Source of the DNA: JAWLHU01 sp041690255
GTDB lineage: Bacteria > Bacillota > Sulfobacillia > Symbiobacteriales > Symbiobacteriaceae
Reading direction: 5' to 3'
DNA: 64,000 nt
Assembly: GCA_041690255.1 (NCBI GenBank)
Contig: JAWLHU010000007.1
Coordinates: forward strand, 248,001 to 312,000
The first letter of the stretch is position 1; every line of letters begins with the position of its first letter. The position numbers and the translations under genes were made by a program. Below are positions 50,841 through 59,144 of this stretch, one piece after another. Under the pieces are notes generated by a model. It was not told the origin of the DNA and made no database searches. It worked only from the letters and a program-made list of their open reading frames with translations.

Positions 50841-51674
50841 TTAACGGCTCATGAGTTTTCGGGCGTAGGCCATTTCGGGGCCATACTCCGACTCATCCTC
50901 CACCGGGGTCTCCAGGACGACCGGCAACCCGGTTAAGGCGCTGGAGCGAAGGATGATGGAGATTCCTTCTTCCCCAATGAACCCTTTGCCCAGATTGGCG
51001 TGCCGATCCTTCCGGCTACCGTGATCAAACTTCGAGTCGTTGAGATGAACCGCCTTCACATGCTCCCAGTAGCCAATCGACCGGGCGTGTTCAACAAACG
51101 CCTCCCACTCTTCCGGGCGGTAGGCGCCGGCCGCGAACCCGTGGCAGGTATCAAAGCAGAAGCCGATTCGCTCCGGCTGCTTCACCCGGGAGCGCACCTC
51201 CACGCACTGCTCGAGGGTCGTACCCAACTCCGAGCCCTGCCCGGCCGTATTCTCCAGCAGCAACAAGGTCGGACCGGTGTACGCCTCCAGCAGCAGATCC
51301 AGCGTCTCGACCATGCGGCTCATGCCGATCTCCTCGCCCTGCTCCACATGCTTCCCCATGTGGCAGACCGTACCGATCGCCCCGTAGACCTCGGCGTTCT
51401 CCAGGTCCTGCTTGAGCGAAGCGATTGAGATCTGCTGGAGCTCCGGATCCGGTGTGGAGAGGTTGGTTATGTACGGGGCGTGCGCCACTGCTACCAGGCC
51501 ATACTCTGCCATGAGCGCCCGCCCCCTGGCGGCCAGGACCGGGTCCGCTGACTTTCCCTTGAAGCCGCGCGGATTCTTGGTGAAGAACTGGAACGACTCG
51601 CAGCCCAACTGACGGGCGTTCTCTACCGCCTGAACAATCCCCTTGCTAATGCTAATATGACAACCCAACTTCAT
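50841..51674 (-). CDS. nfo: endonuclease IV (AP endonuclease)
   Basis: 277 residues from the ATG at 51674 (GTG 51683 possible). TIM-barrel with three-zinc motifs: KLGCHISISKG, VAHAPYITNL, LLLLENTAGQG, FCFDTCHGFAAG and KAVHLNDSK. It cuts DNA at abasic sites. Firmicutes often carry it as the only AP endonuclease. Monocistronic between two terminators. Confidence 0.95.
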   Translation of the reverse strand: MKLGCHISISKGIVQAVENARQLGCESFQFFTKNPRGFKGKSADPVLAARGRALMAEYGLVAVAHAPYITNLSTPDPELQQISIASLKQDLENAEVYGAIGTVCHMGKHVEQGEEIGMSRMVETLDLLLEAYTGPTLLLLENTAGQGSELGTTLEQCVEVRSRVKQPERIGFCFDTCHGFAAGAYRPEEWEAFVEHARSIGYWEHVKAVHLNDSKFDHGSRKDRHANLGKGFIGEEGISIILRSSALTGLPVVLETPVEDESEYGPEMAYARKLMSR

Positions 51675-51715
51675 ACCCTTCACCTCTTCCTACCAGTATA
51701 CCACAGGAGCGAGTA

Positions 51716-51747
51716 CGACCCCCGACCTGATCCAAGACCGGGGGTCG
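51716..51747 (-). terminator. terminator after the aminotransferase gene
   Basis: CGACCCCCG (51716-51724) pairs with CGGGGGTCG (51739-51747). Read on the minus strand it is followed by TACTCGCTCCT. Confidence 0.7.
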
Positions 51748-51752
51748 CATGC

Positions 51753-52832
51753 TCAGAGGACGCTGCGCAGTGCGGCGGCAAACCGCTCCAACTCCGCTAG
51801 CTTCCCCACCGTTACCCGCAGACAGGTGGGCCGCCCGAAGCCTCCGCATGGCCGGACGACAACCCCCTGCCTGAGCAGCGCCTCAAAGACCGGCTGAGCC
51901 GGGCGCCCCAGGTCGATGAACAGGAAGTTTGCCTGCGATGGGGCATACGCCAGACCAAACTCGTTGCAGAGGCCTGAGAGGAACTCCTTCCCCTCCCGGG
52001 TGACCCGGAGCGTTTCCGCCAGGTGTTCCTCGTCCTGCAGGGCGGCCAGCGCCGCTGCCTGGGCGATGCTATTCACGCTGAACGGTTCCCGTACCGTGAG
52101 CAAGGGCGACCAGATCTCCGGGCGCGCCATGCCGTAGCCAATACGCATCCCCGCAAGCCCGTAAGCCTTTGAAAAGGTCCGGGTCAGGATCAGGTTTGGC
52201 CACTCCCGCAGCAGCCCGAGCGCATCGAACGGGGTGGTGTCGAACTCCCGGTAGGCCTGATCAATCAGGACAAGCGTCTCCTCTGGCACTGCCCGCATGA
52301 AGGCCCGGAACGCATCTTCCGGGAAGACAGCCCCGGTTGGGTTGTTTGGCCGGCAGAGAAAGATCAGCCTTGCCCCACTCGCCTCCGTTGCCATCCCCGT
52401 GAGGTCCATCGTCTCGCCGGCGAGCCCCACCGCTGTGACCGACGCCCCCATGAGTTCAGAGACCGCCCGGTAGTTCGGGAACGAGGATTCTGGCAGCACT
52501 ACCCGGTCACCGGCCCGCAAGTAACTGGCGGCCAGCAGGCGCAGGATCTCGTCGGAGCCGTTTCCCACGAAGAGCCAGTCCGGCGGGAGCCCCGTCCGTA
52601 TAGCCAGCGCCTGCCGTAGCTCCGGAGCTGCCGGATCCGGGTAGATATGCGCCTTCAGCGTGGCTTCCCAAACCGCCCGGATCGCCAGGGGCGATGGCCC
52701 CAGGGGGTTCTCGTTGGATGCCAGCTTGACCACATCGGTCAGACCGAGCTCCCGCTGCACCTCGGAGACTGGCTTGCCGGGAACGTAAGGACGCAATCGC
52801 AATACCTCTGGCCGCACAGCAAAGAACGGCAA
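51753..52832 (-). CDS. hisC: HisC-type PLP aminotransferase
   Basis: 359 residues from a TTG at 52832, just after GGGGGTGG; the frame extends to 52946 across the divergent promoter region. Class I fold with the PLP-lysine motif RTFSKAYGLAGMRIGYG, NENPLGPSPLA and CRPNNPTG. It transaminates histidinol phosphate or aromatic amino acids. No his genes are nearby, and the divergent hppD suggests it makes 4-hydroxyphenylpyruvate from tyrosine. Both activities are known in this family, so the name hisC is by sequence type only. Confidence 0.88.
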   Translation of the reverse strand: MPFFAVRPEVLRLRPYVPGKPVSEVQRELGLTDVVKLASNENPLGPSPLAIRAVWEATLKAHIYPDPAAPELRQALAIRTGLPPDWLFVGNGSDEILRLLAASYLRAGDRVVLPESSFPNYRAVSELMGASVTAVGLAGETMDLTGMATEASGARLIFLCRPNNPTGAVFPEDAFRAFMRAVPEETLVLIDQAYREFDTTPFDALGLLREWPNLILTRTFSKAYGLAGMRIGYGMARPEIWSPLLTVREPFSVNSIAQAAALAALQDEEHLAETLRVTREGKEFLSGLCNEFGLAYAPSQANFLFIDLGRPAQPVFEALLRQGVVVRPCGGFGRPTCLRVTVGKLAELERFAAALRSVL

Positions 52833-52987
52833 ATTTCCACCCCCAGAATGTTCGGTATCCGATATAATCCCAGTGATTACAAATAATTGATCATATGATA
52901 CCATAGTGCCGAGGGCCAGACCACCAGACAGGTCTATGAAAGTCAATCACGCACTATACTCTACCGGGCCAAAACCACCAGGGGAGA
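52833..52987. promoter_or_regulatory. divergent control region, hisC-type gene and hppD
   Basis: A TATACT on the plus strand (52955-52960) suits hppD but has a poor -35. On the minus strand TTGTAA and GATACC with 17 bases between suit the aminotransferase gene. The palindrome ATCATATGAT (52890-52899) lies midway and could be an operator. Confidence 0.45.
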
Positions 52988-54091
52988 GTGAGGCAGGTGA
53001 CCACCGATTTTCTGCCGATCCAGGCAATCGACCATGTGGAGTTCTACGTGGGGAACGCCAAACAGGCTGCGCAGTACTACCGGACAGCCTTCGGGTTCGC
53101 GATTACGGCATATGCCGGGCTCGAGACAGGGGTGCGGGATCGAGCCTCTTACATGCTCGAACAGGGGGAGATTCGTCTGGTGCTGACCGGGGCACTGTCA
53201 CCGGACAGCCCGATCGCCGAGCATGTGCAGAAACATGGTGACGGCGTCAAGGATATTGCCCTCCGCGTGGAGAATTGCGAAAAGGCGTTCGAGGAGGCCG
53301 TGAGGCGCGGTGCCGTGCCAGTCATGGAGCCGACCAGCTTCGCTGACCACAATGGGGTCCTGCGAAAGGCGACGATCGCCGTCTACGGTGATACGGTTCA
53401 CTCCTTTGTCGAGCGCAAGGCATATAACGGGGTCTTCGCGCCGGGTTACAAGGCGATGGAGGGCGCACATGCCGCCACACCAACCGGTATTGTAGCGATT
53501 GACCATATGGTTGCGAACGTCGAGCTCGGGCGCATGCTCGAGTGGGTCCGTTTCTACGAAAATGTCATGGGCTTCTCACAGTTCCAGACCTTCGACGACA
53601 AGGACATCTCGACGGAGTACTCAGCCCTTATGTCCAAGGTGATGGCGGGTGGAAACGGAAAGGTCAAGTTTCCGATCAACGAGCCGGCCGAGGGGAAGAA
53701 GAAGTCGCAGATCCAGGAGTACCTGGACTTCTACGAGGGACCTGGCGTGCAGCATATCGCCGTGCTCACCGGCGATATCATTGCCACAGTGGAAGCGCTG
53801 AAGGCCAACGGTGTTCAGTTCCTCGATACCCCGGACTCGTACTACGACACGCTGGAGGAGCGCGTTGGGGTGATTGACGAACCCATGTCAGCACTCCGCC
53901 GCCTGAAGATCCTCGTCGATCGCGATGAGGAGGGGTACCTGCTCCAGATCTTCTCGAAACCGGTGCAGGACCGGCCGACCCTCTTCTTCGAGATCATCCA
54001 GCGGAAGGGTAGCCGGAGTTTTGGCAAGGGGAATTTCAAGGCGCTCTTCGAGGCGATTGAGCGGGAGCAAGCCTTACGGGGGAATCTGTAG
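52988..54091 (+). CDS. hppD: 4-hydroxyphenylpyruvate dioxygenase
   Basis: 367 residues, GTG at 52988 or 52997. Two VOC half-domains; the C-terminal one holds the iron ligands H173 (IDHMV), H256 (GVQHIA) and E335 (FFEIIQRKG), all intact. It converts 4-hydroxyphenylpyruvate to homogentisate with oxygen. First gene of a three-gene catabolic operon with a FAH-family gene and hmgA. The whole pathway suggests aerobic or microaerobic tyrosine use. Confidence 0.95.
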   Translation: MRQVTTDFLPIQAIDHVEFYVGNAKQAAQYYRTAFGFAITAYAGLETGVRDRASYMLEQGEIRLVLTGALSPDSPIAEHVQKHGDGVKDIALRVENCEKAFEEAVRRGAVPVMEPTSFADHNGVLRKATIAVYGDTVHSFVERKAYNGVFAPGYKAMEGAHAATPTGIVAIDHMVANVELGRMLEWVRFYENVMGFSQFQTFDDKDISTEYSALMSKVMAGGNGKVKFPINEPAEGKKKSQIQEYLDFYEGPGVQHIAVLTGDIIATVEALKANGVQFLDTPDSYYDTLEERVGVIDEPMSALRRLKILVDRDEEGYLLQIFSKPVQDRPTLFFEIIQRKGSRSFGKGNFKALFEAIEREQALRGNL

Positions 54092-55041
54092 TGAAATTGG
54101 TGACGGCTCTGGTACTCGGCAAGCAACCCAACATGGTCGCCGGCTGGCTCGACGGGGAGTACGTGATCGGTGCGGCCCAAGCCCTGGCATGGGTGCAACG
54201 GAGGGGGCTGGTCCCGGAGGACCTCCACCTTGGCACCTCCATGGAGTGGCTGGTGGAAGCGCCAATGCCGCTCATTCTTCAGGTGCGTGAGGCCCTGGGG
54301 AAGGAGCGGCCCCGAGGGGTGGCATACGCGTTGGATGCGGTTCATCTCATGGCCCCTCTGCCCCGTCCTCGCACGATCCGGGACTTCTACGCTTTTGAGG
54401 CCCACGTGAAGAACGCTCGGGCCCGGCGAGGGCTTCAAATGCAGGCTGAGTGGTACCAGGCGCCCGTCTTCTACTTCAGTAACCCCAACGCCGTCTTCGG
54501 GCCGGGCCTGGAGGTACCCAAGCCGGCCCGGACCAACAAGCTCGACTTCGAGCTGGAGGTGGCGGTCGTACTGAGCCGGCGCGGTCGGGATATCATGGTC
54601 GCCGAGGCTGAGCACCACATAGCCGGCTACATGATCATGAATGACTGGTCTGCCCGGGACATCCAGGCGCAAGAGATGAAGGTGGGGCTCGGTCCGGCCA
54701 AGGGAAAGGATTTCGCTACCTCCTTTGGCCCCTGGCTGGTCACCCCCGACGAGTTGGACGACCGGCGCCTGCCCGATGGTCGCCTCGACCTGACCATGAT
54801 CGCCCGGATCAACGGCCAGGAGGTGAGCCGGGGGAACCTGGCGGAGATGCACTTCACCTTCGCCCAGCTGATCGAGCGGGCCAGCCAGGACTGCACCCTC
54901 TTCCCGGGCGAAATCCTCGCGTCGGGGACCGTCGGGACCGGCTGCCTGCTTGAGACCGAGGCCCACCGTTGGCTCCAGCCCGGCGATGTAGTCGAGCTGG
55001 AGGTCGAGCGGCTGGGTGTGCTCACCAATACCATCCGGTAG
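54091..55041 (+). CDS. fumarylacetoacetate hydrolase-family protein
   Basis: 316 residues, GTG start overlapping the hppD stop by one base. The catalytic module has IRDFYAFEAHVKNAR, FELEVAVVLSRRGRDI, GYMIMNDWSARDIQ, GKDFATSFGPWLVTPDEL and SGTVGTGC, matching bacterial FAH (metal ligands in EVE/ D clusters). It should split fumarylacetoacetate (or maleylacetoacetate) to acetoacetate and fumarate. Placement between hppD and hmgA favours this over other FAH-fold activities. Confidence 0.9.
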   Translation: MKLVTALVLGKQPNMVAGWLDGEYVIGAAQALAWVQRRGLVPEDLHLGTSMEWLVEAPMPLILQVREALGKERPRGVAYALDAVHLMAPLPRPRTIRDFYAFEAHVKNARARRGLQMQAEWYQAPVFYFSNPNAVFGPGLEVPKPARTNKLDFELEVAVVLSRRGRDIMVAEAEHHIAGYMIMNDWSARDIQAQEMKVGLGPAKGKDFATSFGPWLVTPDELDDRRLPDGRLDLTMIARINGQEVSRGNLAEMHFTFAQLIERASQDCTLFPGEILASGTVGTGCLLETEAHRWLQPGDVVELEVERLGVLTNTIR

Positions 55042-55055
55042 CCGCAGCGATCAAC

Positions 55056-55085
55056 AACCCCCCGCCGGAGTAACGACGGGGGGTT
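55056..55085 (+). terminator. intercistronic terminator-like hairpin
   Basis: AACCCCCCG (55056-55064) pairs with CGGGGGGTT (55077-55085), followed by CATCT. It may only reduce hmgA expression, since the genes belong to one route. Confidence 0.65.
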
Positions 55086-55110
55086 CATCTATCTGAGAGG
55101 GGTGCGGCTC

Positions 55111-56274
55111 ATGCCGTTTTATGTCTCGCGCGGCCAGGTTCCGCCCAAGCGGCACACCCAGTTCCGGCAGCCCGACGGCTCGCTCTACAAGGAGCAGGTC
55201 ATGGGGACCCGAGGCTTCTCTGGCATTCAGTCGATCCTTTATCACATCCATCCGCCCACGGCCGTCAGCCGGGTGGCCGATGTGGGGCCCGTACTTCGCA
55301 CCTACGAAGATGTCGGCCCACTCCGGCACCGGCATTTCCGAACCGCATTGCTTGAGCCGGGGGGCGATATACTGACCGGCCGCCAGTTGCTTATGGGCAA
55401 CGAGAACGTCGCCGTACTGCTGGTGAAGCCGACCGAGCCGATGGACTACTTCTACCGGAACGGCGAGGGCGATGAGCTCCTCTTCATTCACGAAGGGCAG
55501 GGGCGGCTTCAGACCAGCTACGGCTCCCTGCCCTACCGGCCCGGGGACTATCTGGTGATTCCCATTGGGACGACCTGGCGCATGCTGCCGGACGAGGGCA
55601 GCGTGCATACGGTGCTGGTCTTTGAGGCGCAGGGCTCCATCGAGCCGCCGAAGCGGTACCGGAATGAGTACGGGCAACTCTTGGAGCACAGCCCCTACTG
55701 CGAGCGGGATATCCGCGTGCCCGAAGCGCTCGAGACCTTTGACGAGGCGGGTGAGTTCGAGGTCCGGGTGCGGGCCCGGGGCCGGCTGACCGCCTGCTTC
55801 TTCCGTCATCATCCGTTAGATGTGGTCGGGTGGGATGGCCACCTTCATCCGTGGGCACTCTCCATTCACGACTTCGAGCCGATCACCGGCCGGATCCATC
55901 AGCCGCCGCCTGTCCACCAGACCTTCAGTGGCCCCGACTTCGTGGTCTGCTCCTTCGTACCGCGCCTCTTCGACTACCATCCGGATGCCATTCCCGTACC
56001 CTATAACCATTCCAACGTTGATTCCGATGAAGTCATTTACTATGTCGATGGGAACTTCATGAGCCGCAAGGGGATCGAGGTGGGCTCGGTCACCCTCCAT
56101 CCGTCGGGGATTCCGCACGGGCCTCACCCCGGGGCGGTGGAGGGCAGCCTCGGCAAGGACCGGACCGAAGAGCTGGCGGTCATGATCGACACCTTCCGAC
56201 CGCTTCGGGTCGCCCGGCAGGTGGCACCGCTGGAAGATGGGAAATACATGTTCTCGTGGTTGCCGCGCGCATGA
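55111..56274 (+). CDS. hmgA: homogentisate 1,2-dioxygenase
   Basis: 387 residues; ATG at 55111 with GAGAGGGG eight bases upstream. Cupin-type fold; the conserved stretch YNHSNVDSDEVIYYVDGNF and HPSGIPHGPHPG carry the His and acidic iron ligands. It opens the homogentisate ring to maleylacetoacetate. An isomerase (maiA) is not present in this window, so the next step must be supplied elsewhere or by the FAH-family protein acting on the cis isomer. Confidence 0.93.
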   Translation: MPFYVSRGQVPPKRHTQFRQPDGSLYKEQVMGTRGFSGIQSILYHIHPPTAVSRVADVGPVLRTYEDVGPLRHRHFRTALLEPGGDILTGRQLLMGNENVAVLLVKPTEPMDYFYRNGEGDELLFIHEGQGRLQTSYGSLPYRPGDYLVIPIGTTWRMLPDEGSVHTVLVFEAQGSIEPPKRYRNEYGQLLEHSPYCERDIRVPEALETFDEAGEFEVRVRARGRLTACFFRHHPLDVVGWDGHLHPWALSIHDFEPITGRIHQPPPVHQTFSGPDFVVCSFVPRLFDYHPDAIPVPYNHSNVDSDEVIYYVDGNFMSRKGIEVGSVTLHPSGIPHGPHPGAVEGSLGKDRTEELAVMIDTFRPLRVARQVAPLEDGKYMFSWLPRA

Positions 56275-56331
56275 GGAGAGATGCCCTCTGATCGTTGATC
56301 CTTCGTCGCTGCCCTGGCGCGATGCCATCAA

Positions 56332-56372
56332 GGAACCGGACCTCATCCCACCGTGGAGGGGGTCCGGTTTCC
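56332..56372 (+). terminator. terminator after hmgA
   Basis: GGAACCGGACC (56332-56342) pairs with GGTCCGGTTTCC (56361-56372), nearly perfect. Confidence 0.7.
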
Positions 56373-56449
56373 GCGTCTACCGAACGTCACGGGTGTGAGA
56401 ACATCCGAGAGTAAAAAATAAGACTTTGTGCCATTTGCTACCTTACTCC

Positions 56450-56478
56450 TTGACATCGGGCGGCTGAACCCTTAGCAT
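56450..56478 (+). promoter_or_regulatory. promoter of the injection-system operon
   Basis: TTGACA (56450-56455), 17-base spacer, TAGCAT (56473-56478). An AT-rich leader (56479-56515) follows, unlike the surrounding GC-rich DNA. Confidence 0.7.
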
Positions 56479-56562
56479 CTAAATATATCGAATATTAAGA
56501 TTAAGTTTGGTGACACGATCCTTTCGGTTAACGAGAGATTTCGCCGGCAAAGGAGAGTGGAT

Positions 56563-57966
56563 ATGAGTCTGATCATTCCAGGGGTAGAGATTCGTGTGAT
56601 CCGCGAGTTGGTGCCCAGGCCGCTGGGGGCGACGGGTGTGCTGGGGATCGTTGGTCCGACCGAGATCGACCGGGCAAACAAGCCCCTCCAGGCACTTGGC
56701 TCGCTCCAGGAGTTCCGCGAGACCTATGGCTCCGCCAGCATCATGGCACTTCCCGAGGTCCGGCAGGCCTTCGCGGCAGGCCTCAACCAGGTCGTGGTGG
56801 CCAACATACCGCCGGACCAGCTTGAGACGGCCTGGGTGGAGGAGAACGTTCAGGTGAACGGCGCTCCCGGCAAGATCGAGTTCCGGGCCCGTGCAGGCGG
56901 CGCCTGGGGCAACGACCTCTCCGTCCGGGTGGTCAGCCGCTCCGCCACGGTGGTGGAGGTTCAGGTCTTCGTGAAGGGCTCCGACCAGCCGGCCGAGGTA
57001 ATCCGTAACCTCTCCAGTGCTAAGGATCAAGACCGCTACTTTGTCAACGTGGTTAATGCAGAGTCGGGGTTTGTCCGGGCCACCCTGAAGACCGTAGCGG
57101 CGCCCGATGCCCAGGTGGTCCCTGACAACGCCAATCCCGCTGCGCCTCCGAAGCCGCTGACCGGTGGGCAGGATGCGCTCCCCGCAGCCTACGCCACCGC
57201 CCTGGCCCGATTGGAGACCTTCACCGATGTGGACATGGTCGCTGCCAGCCACCGGTATGGTGAGACCAACGCCACCCAGATCTATGCCGATATCATCTCG
57301 CACTGTGAGCGGATGTCGAAGATCGCCCGCAACCGCATGGGCTTCGGTCAGACGATCCCGACCGTCGATGGCGCCCCGAACATGGAGGTCACGCTGCGCA
57401 TGGCCTCCCGCCTGGTCAGTGAGCGGTTCGTCTTCGTGGCCCCGTACAACTACATGGGCTCGGTGATCGGCATGATCGCCGGCCAGCGCTACTTCGAGTC
57501 GCCCACCTTCAAGACCCTGGGCGGCGTCTCCAGCCTCTCTTTCGACTTTACGGATCCGCAACTCGAGTCGCTGATCAAGGGCGGCGTCTGCGCGGTGGAT
57601 GAGGTCCCGCGCAAGGGGATCGCCTGCATCAAGGGCGTTACGACCGATACCGGGCAGATCAATGTGACCCGGGTGGCTGACCGGGCGGTGCGCCACGTGC
57701 AGAACATCGCCCAGGACTACATTGGCCTCTTGAACACCGAGGCCCACCGGCTGGCTCTGAAGCAGCGGATCACCGAGGCCTTCACTCGCATGGAGAAGGA
57801 GGGGGCGATCGTCCCCAGCACCGATGGGCAGTCACCCGCCTTCGCCGTCTCGGTCGAGTCTACGCCGGACGACTTCGCTGCCGGGGTGGTCCGTATCGAT
57901 ACGGCTGTGCGGCCGGTTCGGGCGATCGACTACATCTACGCCACGATCAAGGTCCAGGCTTTCTAA
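56563..57966 (+). CDS. contractile tail sheath protein
   Basis: 467 residues; ATG at 56563 has AAAGGAG seven bases upstream. The start IIPGVEIRVIRELVPRPLGATGVLGIVGPTE and the C-terminal half (MASRLVSERFVFVAPYNY, KGVTTDTGQINVTRVADRAVRHVQNIAQDYIG, FAAGVVRIDTAVRPVRAIDYIYATIKV) are typical of Firmicutes phage and injection-system sheaths. It forms the outer contracting cylinder. It is followed directly by the tube gene. Together with PAAR and a split spike this marks a contractile injection system or R-type tailocin. Confidence 0.93.
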   Translation: MSLIIPGVEIRVIRELVPRPLGATGVLGIVGPTEIDRANKPLQALGSLQEFRETYGSASIMALPEVRQAFAAGLNQVVVANIPPDQLETAWVEENVQVNGAPGKIEFRARAGGAWGNDLSVRVVSRSATVVEVQVFVKGSDQPAEVIRNLSSAKDQDRYFVNVVNAESGFVRATLKTVAAPDAQVVPDNANPAAPPKPLTGGQDALPAAYATALARLETFTDVDMVAASHRYGETNATQIYADIISHCERMSKIARNRMGFGQTIPTVDGAPNMEVTLRMASRLVSERFVFVAPYNYMGSVIGMIAGQRYFESPTFKTLGGVSSLSFDFTDPQLESLIKGGVCAVDEVPRKGIACIKGVTTDTGQINVTRVADRAVRHVQNIAQDYIGLLNTEAHRLALKQRITEAFTRMEKEGAIVPSTDGQSPAFAVSVESTPDDFAAGVVRIDTAVRPVRAIDYIYATIKVQAF

Positions 57967-57986
57967 TCCGAGAGGAGGCAGGGTGA

Positions 57987-58373
57987 GTGGCCACGATTCT
58001 GTCGGCTAACCGGTCCAACGTCCTGGTGAACGGCACGGCGTTGGCAGGGCTTCAGGAGATTACGTATCAGACGGTCAAACCCCATACCGATGTGGCCGCC
58101 ATCGGGACAGATGAGCGGGTCGGCGTGGTCTACGGTCTGACCAAGATCACAGGCACCTTGCGGGTCCGGTCCGCCAGCGATGAGTTGGAGTCCCTGCTCC
58201 AGTCGAAGGAGACCTTCCAGATTTTCGCCTCGCTGAAGCATGTGGCGGCGGAGGGGGAGGTGGCCAAGGAGGTCACACTGGACGAGTGCCAGATTCACGG
58301 CAAATCCTTCGGCCTGGCGGCCGGCGGTGTGGTTGAGGTGATCTACCACTTCTCGGCCACCCGGGAGCGGTAA
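57987..58373 (+). CDS. tail tube protein
   Basis: 128 residues, GTG start with GAGGAGG. A short beta-rich protein (SNVLVNGTALAGLQEITYQTV, ...DELESLLQSKETFQIFASLKHV, GGVVEVIYHFSAT) placed directly after the sheath gene, as in phage and injection-system tails. Only one tube gene is present, whereas eCIS such as the antifeeding prophage carry several tube-like paralogues. It should stack into the inner hollow tube. Confidence 0.88.
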   Translation: MATILSANRSNVLVNGTALAGLQEITYQTVKPHTDVAAIGTDERVGVVYGLTKITGTLRVRSASDELESLLQSKETFQIFASLKHVAAEGEVAKEVTLDECQIHGKSFGLAAGGVVEVIYHFSATRER

Positions 58374-58376
58374 CCC

Positions 58377-59144
58377 ATGGCCGAGCAGGTCGTAACGGTT
58401 GGGAGTGACCGGTTTCGGGTTCGTGCCCCCCGCTGGTGGCCCTGGAACGAGGCGCTGGAGCGGGCCGGCGGTGACAGCGCCCGCCTGGTGGAGGAGTGTC
58501 TGCTCACCTGCCTGGAGGGTGGATCGCGTGAGATCATCCGCAGTCTGCCGGCGGCGGAGGGGGACCGACTGCTGACCGCTGCCCTTCAGGCGGTGGAGGC
58601 AGAGCGGACAGCCCTGGGGCTCACGGTAGATGAGGGACCGGCGGAGTGGCGGGTCCGGGGAGCGGGCGTCGACCTGCGGCTGCATCCCTGGACGTTCGGC
58701 GAGCGGAACGATGCGCTCCGGCGCTCCCTCCGGCTGAGGGGTGGGCAGGTCACGCTGGACTTGCCGGCCTATGAACGGCAACTGCTCCAGGCCTGTGTCA
58801 CCACCCAGGATGGCGAGCGGTTGACAGCGGAGGCGATCGCTGCCTGGCCCGTACCCCTGGGCGAGGTGGTCATGCAGGCCCTGGACCGGCTGAACGGTCT
58901 TGAGGAGGAGCACGCCGCTGTCCTGGAGGTCTGCATTCGAGAGGGAAGGGATCATCCGGATCTGGCCCTGCTCTACCTCTGCCAGCATTTCGGCTGGAAC
59001 CCCGAGCAGGTGGAGCGCATGGATGCCCGCACGGCAGAGCGGCTCCTCTCTGCCCTGAAGGTACTGGAGCAGGGGCGGTCACAGGCGGCAGCCACCGTAC
59101 CGAGTGGGGAGGGGGTGAGCCGGATCATTGTGGACGATGACTAG
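58377..59144 (+). CDS. uncharacterised tail gene, possible chaperone
   Basis: 255 residues, ATG three bases after the tube gene stop. Mainly helical, acidic and with leucine-rich runs (ERTALGLTVDEG, ALLYLCQHFGW, TAERLLSALKVL). It starts with a short beta region (VVTVGSDRFRVRAPRWWPW). The position between tube and baseplate genes is where tail assembly chaperones or tape-measure chaperones sit in phages, but I cannot assign a family. It could equally hold cargo. Confidence 0.7.
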   Translation: MAEQVVTVGSDRFRVRAPRWWPWNEALERAGGDSARLVEECLLTCLEGGSREIIRSLPAAEGDRLLTAALQAVEAERTALGLTVDEGPAEWRVRGAGVDLRLHPWTFGERNDALRRSLRLRGGQVTLDLPAYERQLLQACVTTQDGERLTAEAIAAWPVPLGEVVMQALDRLNGLEEEHAAVLEVCIREGRDHPDLALLYLCQHFGWNPEQVERMDARTAERLLSALKVLEQGRSQAAATVPSGEGVSRIIVDDD

